DNA from: Klebsiella variicola
GTDB taxonomy: Bacteria > Pseudomonadota > Gammaproteobacteria > Enterobacterales > Enterobacteriaceae
Length of the DNA stretch: 64,000 nucleotides
NCBI RefSeq assembly: GCF_000828055.2
Contig: NZ_CP010523.2
Location: 868,001 to 932,000 of the forward strand
Reading direction: 5' to 3'
This document shows positions 1-7,068 of this stretch, piece after piece. The notes below the pieces were generated by a model. It made no database searches. It was not told the origin of the DNA and worked only from the letters and a program-made list of their open reading frames with translations. How positions within the stretch are numbered: the stretch's first letter is position 1; each line of letters begins with the position of its first letter. Position numbers and translations under genes: made by a program.

Positions 1-2
1 TT

Positions 3-1064
3 GCCGATTATTATCAATATGATTTCGGCAGGAAAAATTCCTTGTCGGCCAGTTTGAGTCAGGCGCTTCCGGCGGGCTATGGCGCGATTTCCCTGAGCGC
101 CCTGTGGCGCGACTACTGGGGAAAAAGCGGCAGCAATAAAGATTATCAGCTCGGCTACTCGAATACCTGGCAGCGGCTGACCTATACGCTATCGGCTAGC
201 CAAACCTATGACGAATATCATCACCAGGATAAGCGATTTAATCTTTATTTCTCCATTCCGTTCAGTTGGGGGGACGACCTGACCGCGCCGCGCCGTCGGT
301 TGAATCTGTCTAACTCCACCACCTTCGATAACAGTGGCTTTGCCTCCAATAACACCGGACTGAACGGCATTGCCGGCTCGCGCGATCAGTTCAGCTACGG
401 CGTTAATCTCAGTCATCAGCAGCAAAATAATGAAACCGCTGCCGGGGCCAACCTTACCTGGAATGCCCCGCTGGCCACACTGAGCGGAAGTTACAGCCAG
501 TCGTCAAACTACACCCAGGCCAGCGGAAGCCTGTCCGGGGGCATGGTGCTCTGGTCCGGGGGCGTGAACCTGGCGAATCGGTTATCAGACACCTTCGCGA
601 TTTTGCAGGCGCCGGGGCTGGAGGGGGCTTATGTCAATGGTCAGAAATACCGCACCACCAACGGGAAAGGGATCGTGCTCTACGACAACCTCACGCCGTT
701 CCGTGAAAACGCCCTGATGCTGGATGTGTCGGATTCCCACAGTACGACGGAACTGAAAGGCAACCGGAAAATGGTGGCTCCGTATCGGGGGGCTGTGGTG
801 GTCAGCCACTTTGATACCGACCAGCGTAAGCCGTGGTTGATTCATGCCCGACAAGCCGCGGGTGAGCCGCTGCCGTTTGGTTATGAAATCGAGGATAACC
901 GGGGGCAAAACGTCGGGGTCGTGGGCCAGGGCAGCTTATTATACATCCGCACGGATACTGTTCCGTCGACGCTGAAAGTGGCTGTTGATAAAGCAAATAA
1001 TCAGTACTGCACGATCACCTTTAAACAAACCATTGATGAAGAGCAGACCTATGTCTGCCGGTAA
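3..1064 (+). CDS. Fimbrial usher, C-terminal part (runs in from the left edge)
   Basis: This is the last ~353 residues of an outer-membrane usher that secretes and assembles chaperone-usher pilins. The frame is open from base 3, so the start, the N-terminal chaperone-binding domain and the plug lie outside the window. Visible are late beta-barrel strands, the stretch YRTTNGKGIVLYDNLTPF near the barrel end, and the C-terminal domains with the typical GEPLPFGYEI and GVVGQGSLLYI segments and a terminal Cys pair ending in YVCR. It shares this ending style with MrkC, which ends SVCR, but is a different usher. The tip-protein gene follows 12 bases after the stop, so they form one operon. Which named Klebsiella cluster this is I cannot say. 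Confidence 0.9.
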   Translation, partial: ADYYQYDFGRKNSLSASLSQALPAGYGAISLSALWRDYWGKSGSNKDYQLGYSNTWQRLTYTLSASQTYDEYHHQDKRFNLYFSIPFSWGDDLTAPRRRLNLSNSTTFDNSGFASNNTGLNGIAGSRDQFSYGVNLSHQQQNNETAAGANLTWNAPLATLSGSYSQSSNYTQASGSLSGGMVLWSGGVNLANRLSDTFAILQAPGLEGAYVNGQKYRTTNGKGIVLYDNLTPFRENALMLDVSDSHSTTELKGNRKMVAPYRGAVVVSHFDTDQRKPWLIHARQAAGEPLPFGYEIEDNRGQNVGVVGQGSLLYIRTDTVPSTLKVAVDKANNQYCTITFKQTIDEEQTYVCR

Positions 1065-1076
1065 AGGAATATTACG

Positions 1077-2066
1077 ATGAGATGGCTACTGTTTCTGCTA
1101 TTCACCTTCAGTACCTTTGGCGCCTGGGCGGGGAACTGCGACCTGAACACCAGTCATATTCAGAAAGGGATTGAGGGGTACGGTACCTATATTTTCAAAC
1201 CCGTCACCCTCTCCGGTACTCTGGCGTTACGCGAAGGCACCTTTACCAATGATGACTGGCTGTTTGTTTGTCAGTCATTACAGAACGTCGTGATTACCCT
1301 GACAGGAGAAGCGCAGCACAGCACCGAGTATAATTTCCTGGTGGGCCACGAAAAATATAAAATTAAATTCGACCTGTCGCCGCATAATATTTCCGGCACC
1401 GATTTGACCGAAAAAATTCACTATAAATTGTCTGACATTTTTAATGATACCGCCTCGATTAGCTATGCCATCAGTAAGGGAGAGGTCGCAGGCAGGCCGG
1501 TGATCACCCCCGGTCAGCCCTTTACGGTAAGTTATAAACTCAATCTAAGATATTGTCAGAATAAGGATAAAGAGTGCACCGATATCCCCATTACCTATAT
1601 TTATCATATCATTTTGCAAATCAACGTGATGACCTGTGGTTTTGAGAATCCGACGACGGAAATCAACATGGGTGAATATAATTTCATCGATATTAAACAG
1701 GGAACCGTAGCGTACCGCCCGGAGGTGATCTATATCGACTGCCGCCAGGGAGAGTCCGGTGTACTGGAACTGACGCCGGGCAAGATTGAGTACTCGTTCA
1801 GGAGCGCATCGGGACTGAAAAACGGCCAGGTGTTAGCCAACGATGAGGAATTATCTGCCACCGGCGCCGGTGAGGTCGGGTTCCATATTCAGGATGCCAG
1901 CGGGGCGGATATCCAGTATGACAATGGCTACCTGTACGAAACGCCTCAGGAAGCCGTGCACGGCAAAAACCCAATTACCCTTAATATCAAGCCAATGAAG
2001 TATGGCGAGAATATACGTACCGGGGAGATGAAAAGCCGGGTCATCATCGTGGTCAACAATAACTAA
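1077..2066 (+). CDS. Fimbrial tip adhesin-like protein
   Basis: A 329-residue secreted protein with a signal peptide (MRWLLFLLFTFSTFGAWA, cleavage near residue 18-20). Its length, its place directly after an usher gene and its two-part build suggest a two-domain tip adhesin: an N-terminal receptor-binding half with Cys residues at the start (GNCDL) and in the middle, and a pilin-like half from about residue 180 (INVMTCGFENPTTEINMG) containing a second Cys (YIDCRQG). The C-terminus (SRVIIVVNN) has the alternating hydrophobic pattern of a pilin F/G strand. The receptor cannot be predicted. It may also be a tip adaptor rather than the adhesin. It is the last gene of this fimbrial operon. Confidence 0.75.
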   Translation: MRWLLFLLFTFSTFGAWAGNCDLNTSHIQKGIEGYGTYIFKPVTLSGTLALREGTFTNDDWLFVCQSLQNVVITLTGEAQHSTEYNFLVGHEKYKIKFDLSPHNISGTDLTEKIHYKLSDIFNDTASISYAISKGEVAGRPVITPGQPFTVSYKLNLRYCQNKDKECTDIPITYIYHIILQINVMTCGFENPTTEINMGEYNFIDIKQGTVAYRPEVIYIDCRQGESGVLELTPGKIEYSFRSASGLKNGQVLANDEELSATGAGEVGFHIQDASGADIQYDNGYLYETPQEAVHGKNPITLNIKPMKYGENIRTGEMKSRVIIVVNNN

Positions 2067-2200
2067 CCCCGCTTTGCCTGTCGACGCCAGCCCAGGCTAA
2101 TGTTATCTCTATCTGTCAGGGGGCATACCGCTTCCCCTGGCCGACAGGGCAGGCAGACGGTTCGCCGCCCGGTGAGATAAACTCTTTACGCAATGGCATA

Positions 2201-3160
2201 ATGATGAATACTCCGATTGCGCAGCGCGACTGGCGCCTGCTGGCGGCCGGGAGCGGCGGGCTCCTTCTGCTGGTGGCCGGCATCATGTTGCACAGCCACT
2301 GGGGCGATTTTCTCCAGTGGTGCCTCGCCACCCAAATTACCCTGCATCGCTATCTGGTGATGTACCTTCTGCTGCTGAATAACCACCAGTACAGCGGCGG
2401 CGTCTGGCTGTTAGTGGGCGCCTTTCTCTACGGCGTGCTGCACGCCATCGGGCCGGGTCACGGCAAGTTTATCGTCACGACTTACCTGAGCACCAACCCG
2501 GAGAGCCTGACGGCGGCGCGGGTGGTGCCCTTTCTCGGCAGCCTGTTGCAGGGCGTCAGCGCCATCCTCTTTGTCTTTATTCTCGCGGTAGGACTGAATC
2601 TGGCCGCCGGCGATCTCAGCGCCAGCCGCTGGTACGTTGAGAAGATCAGCGCCCTGACCATCGGCGCCTTTGGAATTTACATTATCTTTCGCGCGCTGCA
2701 GAACCTGGGGCCGGGCAAGAGAGTGATTCGCGCCATGACGCCGGTGCATCAGCATGATGCCTCGTGCGGCTGCGGGCACCACGGCGTGGGGCACAACCTG
2801 CACGGCGCCGACTGGAAAACACGCCTTGGCGTGGTGCTGGCCATCGGCGCCCGCCCCTGCAGCGGAGCAATCATGATCTTGCTGTTCGCCAACGCGCTGG
2901 GGATTGTCAGCTGGGGCATCGCCGCGGTGATGACCATGGCGCTGGGTACCGGACTTTCGATCCTCGCGCTGTCACTGACGGTGCACTATGCCCGCCACCG
3001 GGCGGTCAACAGGCTGACGGTGGGGAGTCGTCCGCGGCCCTGGCTGGTGCCGCTGGTGAAGATCCTCGGCGGGCTGGTGCTGATCCTCTTTGCCGCCGGG
3101 TTGTTTTTCACCGTGGTGCCGATCAGCGCCAACGGCGACTTTATCGCCGCCGGCTGTTAA
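2201..3160 (+). CDS. NicO-family nickel/cobalt transporter (RcnA-like)
   Basis: A 319-residue inner-membrane protein of the NicO/RcnA family, which moves Ni2+ and Co2+, usually outward. Signature motifs are HAIGPGHGKF near residue 80 in an early transmembrane helix and GARPCSGAIMILLFA near residue 217 in a later one. Between them is a His/Cys-rich loop (HQHDASCGCGHHGVGHNLHG, about residues 187-206) that could bind metal. Two adjacent ATG codons are possible starts (2201 and 2204). Relatives are often preceded by a DUF1007 gene; none is present here. The 3' end overlaps the convergent MarR gene by 4 bases. Direction of transport and metal choice are inferred from the family only. Confidence 0.85.
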   Translation: MMNTPIAQRDWRLLAAGSGGLLLLVAGIMLHSHWGDFLQWCLATQITLHRYLVMYLLLLNNHQYSGGVWLLVGAFLYGVLHAIGPGHGKFIVTTYLSTNPESLTAARVVPFLGSLLQGVSAILFVFILAVGLNLAAGDLSASRWYVEKISALTIGAFGIYIIFRALQNLGPGKRVIRAMTPVHQHDASCGCGHHGVGHNLHGADWKTRLGVVLAIGARPCSGAIMILLFANALGIVSWGIAAVMTMALGTGLSILALSLTVHYARHRAVNRLTVGSRPRPWLVPLVKILGGLVLILFAAGLFFTVVPISANGDFIAAGC

Positions 3161-3663
3161 CGACTTTCCAGCAGGTGCATCAATACCCGTAGCGCCTGAT
3201 CCAGTTGCAGGCGTTCGCTGTCACTGAGTCCTGCCAGCAGCTGCCGTTCATTATCGACATGCGTTTCCACCGCCTCATCGATCCGCTCACGCCCGACAGG
3301 GGTCAGGGCGACCAGCATACTGCGGGCATCCTCCGGGTTCGGCAGGCGGGTAATAAATCCGCGTTTCTCCAGCGCCTTCAGGCGATGAGTCATGGTGCCG
3401 GAGGTGATCATCAGCGTGGAGAAGAGCTGGGTCGGCGAAAGAGTGAAAGGGGGGCCGGCGCGGCGCAGCGTCGCCAGCATATCAAACTCCCAGCGCACCA
3501 GATCGTGGCGCGTAAAGGCCACTTCCACCTGCGGCTCCAGCAGCATGGCGCATCGTTTCAGGCGGCCTATCGGTCCCATTGGGCTGCAGTCCAGATCCGG
3601 TCGCTCCCGCTGCCACTGGGCGAGAATGCGATCCACGGCGTCGATCGCGGGTGATTTGTCCAT
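3157..3663 (-). CDS. MarR-family transcriptional regulator
   Basis: A 168-residue winged-helix regulator. The MarR fold is visible as LFSTLMITSGTMTHRLKALEKRGFITRLPNPEDARSM (split here only for reading): recognition helix TSGTMTHRLKALEKRG and the wing with the conserved DARS-type DxR. It is divergent from an EamA-type exporter, with an 81-base gap holding a perfect palindrome. The usual logic of such pairs is that the regulator represses the exporter and itself until a phenolic or drug-like ligand binds. No ligand can be deduced. The 3' end overlaps the NicO transporter gene by 4 bases. Confidence 0.87.
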   Translation of the reverse strand: MDKSPAIDAVDRILAQWQRERPDLDCSPMGPIGRLKRCAMLLEPQVEVAFTRHDLVRWEFDMLATLRRAGPPFTLSPTQLFSTLMITSGTMTHRLKALEKRGFITRLPNPEDARSMLVALTPVGRERIDEAVETHVDNERQLLAGLSDSERLQLDQALRVLMHLLESR

Positions 3664-3676
3664 CAGTGCTCACTTG

Positions 3677-3690
3677 TCTTGATATCAAGA
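3677..3690. promoter_or_regulatory. Likely MarR operator
   Basis: A perfect 14-base palindrome, TCTTGATATCAAGA, lies 14 bases upstream of the MarR start and 55 bases upstream of the divergent exporter start. TTGATATCAA-like palindromes are typical MarR-family sites. It is well placed to control both genes. Confidence 0.6.
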
Positions 3691-3744
3691 TACTTGTCGG
3701 TACATACTTCAGTCACCAATTTAGCTTGAAGTGAAGATAAAATC

Positions 3745-4641
3745 ATGGCTTTTCTCTCACGTAGTCTGATGATCGACTTACTGCTCACCGCGCTGGCGCC
3801 CGCTATCTGGGGGACGACCTATATCGTCACCTCCCAGTTCCTTCCTCCCGATCGGCCATTTATCGCTGCGCTGCTGAGGGTGTTGCCGGCAGGCATCGCC
3901 CTGCTGATCTGGAGCCGTCGTTTCCCGCAGCGCGGCGAGTGGGCAAAGCTTATCGTTACCGGCATTTTAAATATCGGCGCTTTCCAGGCGCTGCTGTTTA
4001 TCGCTGCCTATCGCTTACCCGGTGGACTGGCGGCGGTGATTGGCGCGATCCAGCCGCTGCTGGTGATGCTCCTCGCCTGGTGCGTTGATCGGCAGCGCTC
4101 GCCCTGGCTGGCGGTGTTCTCCGCCATCGCCGGTATACTCGGTATGGCCATGCTGCTGCTGTCGCCGCACACCGTCCTCGACCCGCTGGGGATCGGCGCG
4201 GCGTTTCTCGGCGCGATCAGTATGGCGCTGGGCACCTGGCTCTCCCGCCGCTGGGCGCTCTCCTTGCCGATTGTCGCGTTGACCGGCTGGCAGCTGGCGA
4301 TTGGGGGAGTGGTGCTGGCCCCGGTGGCGCTGATCGTTGACCCCCCTCTGCATCAGGTGACAGCGCTGCAGGTCGCAGGCTATCTGTGGCTGTGCGTCGC
4401 GGGCGCCATGCTGGCCTATGGCCTGTGGTTCCGGGGGATTGGCCGCCTCTCGCCGGTGGCGGTGTCGGCGATGAGTCTGCTGAGCCCGGTGACCGCCGTG
4501 GTGCTGGGATGGATTTTCCTTGGACAAAAGATCCAGGGGATGGCGCTGGTGGGGTTGATCGTGGTGCTGGCGAGCGTGCTGTCCATCCAGCGCGCGCTGG
4601 CGCGCCAGGCGGTGGGAGCAAAAACGAAAAAAGCCCCATAA
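3745..4641 (+). CDS. EamA/DMT-superfamily metabolite exporter
   Basis: A 298-residue inner-membrane protein with about ten hydrophobic helices arranged as two EamA repeats. The first contains WGTTYIVTSQFLPPDRPF near the N-terminus. The second ends with SPVTAVVLGWIFLGQKI, the usual helix-9/10 signature. Such proteins export amino-acid-related metabolites or drugs by proton exchange. The substrate here is unknown. It is probably controlled by the divergent MarR regulator. The stop codon lies inside the hairpin that terminates the convergent DUF1471 gene. Confidence 0.85.
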   Translation: MAFLSRSLMIDLLLTALAPAIWGTTYIVTSQFLPPDRPFIAALLRVLPAGIALLIWSRRFPQRGEWAKLIVTGILNIGAFQALLFIAAYRLPGGLAAVIGAIQPLLVMLLAWCVDRQRSPWLAVFSAIAGILGMAMLLLSPHTVLDPLGIGAAFLGAISMALGTWLSRRWALSLPIVALTGWQLAIGGVVLAPVALIVDPPLHQVTALQVAGYLWLCVAGAMLAYGLWFRGIGRLSPVAVSAMSLLSPVTAVVLGWIFLGQKIQGMALVGLIVVLASVLSIQRALARQAVGAKTKKAP

Positions 4642-4648
4642 CGGGGCT
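4626..4648 (-). terminator. Rho-independent terminator of the DUF1471 gene
   Basis: Stem AGCCCC (4632-4637) pairs with GGGGCT (4643-4648). On the minus strand the stem is followed by a run of T. It sits across the last codons and stop of the convergent exporter gene. Confidence 0.7.
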
Positions 4649-4736
4649 CGACATTGCTGCGTGCGGGGTGGGCGGCGGGAGCCAGACCAGCCACCCGCAG
4701 GCGGCCTGTCCGGCAGCTCCCTCTGCAACCATTCGC

Positions 4737-4946
4737 TTATTTAGACAGCTCGGCGGTCATATGGACCTGGTTGCCGGTGTACGCTTCGGTGATGTGGTAG
4801 GAAGCGCCTTGTTCTTTCGCAATGGTCGCGATTTTCGCTTCTGCGCTGTCCAGGGTATCTGCTGTCACGCTCACCGGATGCGCGAAGCTAGCAAAAGAAA
4901 CCAGGGAGAGCATACCGGCAGCGGCGAGTAATTTTACGTTTTTCAT
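4737..4946 (-). CDS. Small periplasmic DUF1471 (YdgH/BhsA/McbA-like) protein
   Basis: A 69-residue protein with a clear signal peptide (MKNVKLLAAAGMLSLVSFASFA) and one DUF1471 domain: the pattern VSVTADTLDSAEAKIATIAKEQGASYHITEA is typical of BhsA, McbA and YjfN-type proteins. Family members are stress-induced and affect biofilm, membrane permeability or the activity of periplasmic proteases. The exact member cannot be told from this sequence. A purine-rich Shine-Dalgarno region precedes the ATG. It is a single-gene unit with its own terminator, and its promoter region is shared with the long space before mrkA. Confidence 0.82.
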   Translation of the reverse strand: MKNVKLLAAAGMLSLVSFASFAHPVSVTADTLDSAEAKIATIAKEQGASYHITEAYTGNQVHMTAELSK

Positions 4947-5367
4947 GGTGTTTGTCCTTTTAACTTTTATGGTGGAAAGCGTGTTTGCTTTCGATGGACT
5001 TATAATAAGCCTGCTAACTATAACGCGCGTTGCAAAAAGTGCGATTTAGATCACATTTTTATGGCGGTTTGATGGCGGAAATATGATCGTTTATCTATTT
5101 TTTAATTTAAAAACAATGGATTAATGATTTGTTTCTGGAAGGGGATATCACATGGGCTGCCCTTGTTCAGGGAGAGGAATGCGCCTCATTCATGCTTTCA
5201 TCATTCGTTGTATGAATGGTTTGGTGCTGTTTTCACCACCGCAAAGGCAGATTCAGACTTATCGCGATGGCCTTCCGAGGGCTTTTTCTGCATGCTGTTG
5301 CGGTCACTTTCTCTCGCACTGGCGTTAGGCTTGCTGCGCTGTAAACAACCACCCTCTCGTTTTCATC
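4947..5367. other. Long AT-rich intergenic region before mrkA
   Basis: About 420 bases (700 up to the mrkA start) without a convincing gene. The part nearest the DUF1471 start is strongly AT-rich, as expected for H-NS-bound fimbrial control DNA. The short open frames here have no recognisable domain and atypical composition. The downstream part carries the mrkA promoter signals listed separately. Confidence 0.6.
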
Positions 5368-5447
5368 TATCAATGACTGTTTATTAATAGTTGATGGTTA
5401 TCTGTTATATAACTTAATGAAACGTGAACAAATGTATATTTGTCGGC
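5368..5447 (+). promoter_or_regulatory. Putative mrkA promoter with MrkH-box-like inverted repeat
   Basis: Half-sites TATCAA (5368-5373) and TTGATG (5391-5396) form an inverted repeat (ATCAA, 17 bases, TTGAT). Downstream is TATATT (5435-5440), a good -10, with a poor -35 (about 5412-5417). A start near 5447 would put the repeat centre at about -65, which fits a promoter needing an upstream activator. MrkH is known to activate mrkA in a c-di-GMP-dependent way. The start site is my inference. It implies a leader of about 200 nt. Confidence 0.5.
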
Positions 5448-5621
5448 GAATAAATAGCATTCTTTGACGCCGATAGCACCAGCGAACTGATATTTTTAAG
5501 TTCGTTACCTGACGCCTTAAATATTGCGGCTCCCGGTCAGTCGAAGATTCTATTAGCAGTGGCATAAATCAGCATCGCCTGATGTTTCTGGTTCTATGCG
5601 AATTCACAGTGTGCTCATTGA

Positions 5622-6260
<639 letters not shown>

Positions 6261-6276
6261 TTCCGCCAGAAAATAA

Positions 6277-6333
6277 AACTGCCCCGCTCCGGGGCAGTTA
6301 ATAACAATAATAAAGCGGCGATGTCCGCCGCTT
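6277..6333 (+). terminator. Double hairpin between mrkA and mrkB
   Basis: Stem 1 is AACTGCCCC (6277-6285) with GGGGCAGTT (6291-6299). Stem 2 is AAGCGGC (6313-6319) with GCCGCTT (6327-6333), followed by a short T-rich stretch. Together they look like a leaky terminator or 3' stabiliser. They would give high major-pilin mRNA with lower read-through into chaperone and usher genes. Confidence 0.6.
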
Positions 6334-6355
6334 GTATTTTTATTCTGAGGTCAGC

Positions 6356-7057
6356 ATGAAGCGTATTGCCCTTTTTTTCTGTTTCATTTTTAGTTTTGCG
6401 GCCCATGCCAACAACATTATTGTTAACGGTACCCGCTTTATTTATCCAGGAAATGAAAAAGAAATAACGGTACAGCTTTCAAATAACGCCGACCGTCCGG
6501 CACTGGCGCAGGCCTGGCTGGATAATGGCGATGCCGATGCCACACCGGATACCATTACCACCCCGTTTATTATCACCCCGCCGATCTCGCGCGTTGACGC
6601 CAAAAGTGGCCAGACGCTGCGTATTAAGCTCGGCAGAAGCGCCGGTCTGGCGAAAGATAAAGAGACACTGTGGTGGCTGAATCTGCTGGAAATTCCACCG
6701 GTAGTGGCCAATCAGAAAAATGAAGGCCAGAACGTGCTGCAGCTGGCGATCCGTTCCCGCTTTAAATTTATTTACCGCCCTGCCGGACTGGGCAACCGCG
6801 ATGCGGCGGCCGAGAAGCTGACGCTGACTGCCAACGGCAGCAGTCTCGCCATCAATAACCCGACGCCGTTCTACATTACCGTCAGCCGTATTTCCCGCGA
6901 CGGCGGTAAAGCCCTGAACAGCAAAACCGTGATGCTGGCGCCGCAGTCCAGCCAGACGGTAGCACTCTCCTCCGCCGTCAACCGCGGCGAAACCCTGACC
7001 GTTAACAACATTAATGACTATGGCGCCGATGTCGCAGTGAAAGTGGCCGTTAAATAA
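6356..7057 (+). CDS. mrkB: Type 3 fimbrial periplasmic chaperone MrkB
   Basis: A 233-residue FimC/PapD-type chaperone that folds Mrk subunits in the periplasm and delivers them to MrkC. The signal peptide is MKRIALFFCFIFSFAAHA. Domain 1 carries the G1 strand and signature NVLQLAIRSRFKFIYRP near residues 122-138, with conserved basic residues that anchor pilin C-termini. Domain 2 runs to the end. The upstream in-frame ATG at 6332 overlaps the second mrkA-mrkB hairpin. ATG 6356 has a GAGG motif (6346-6349) before it and gives the normal length. mrkC follows 11 bases later. Confidence 0.97.
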   Translation: MKRIALFFCFIFSFAAHANNIIVNGTRFIYPGNEKEITVQLSNNADRPALAQAWLDNGDADATPDTITTPFIITPPISRVDAKSGQTLRIKLGRSAGLAKDKETLWWLNLLEIPPVVANQKNEGQNVLQLAIRSRFKFIYRPAGLGNRDAAAEKLTLTANGSSLAINNPTPFYITVSRISRDGGKALNSKTVMLAPQSSQTVALSSAVNRGETLTVNNINDYGADVAVKVAVK

Positions 7058-7068
7058 GGGAAAAGCTA

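Noticed and set aside
2063-2200. Open frame upstream of and in frame with the NicO gene, looking like a possible remnant or N-terminal extension
   Set aside because: No start codon with a ribosome site; the residues match no family I know, so a DUF1007 remnant cannot be supported.
5124-5387. 87-codon open frame before mrkA
   Set aside because: No ribosome site worth noting, no domain, and it runs into the mrkA promoter signals.
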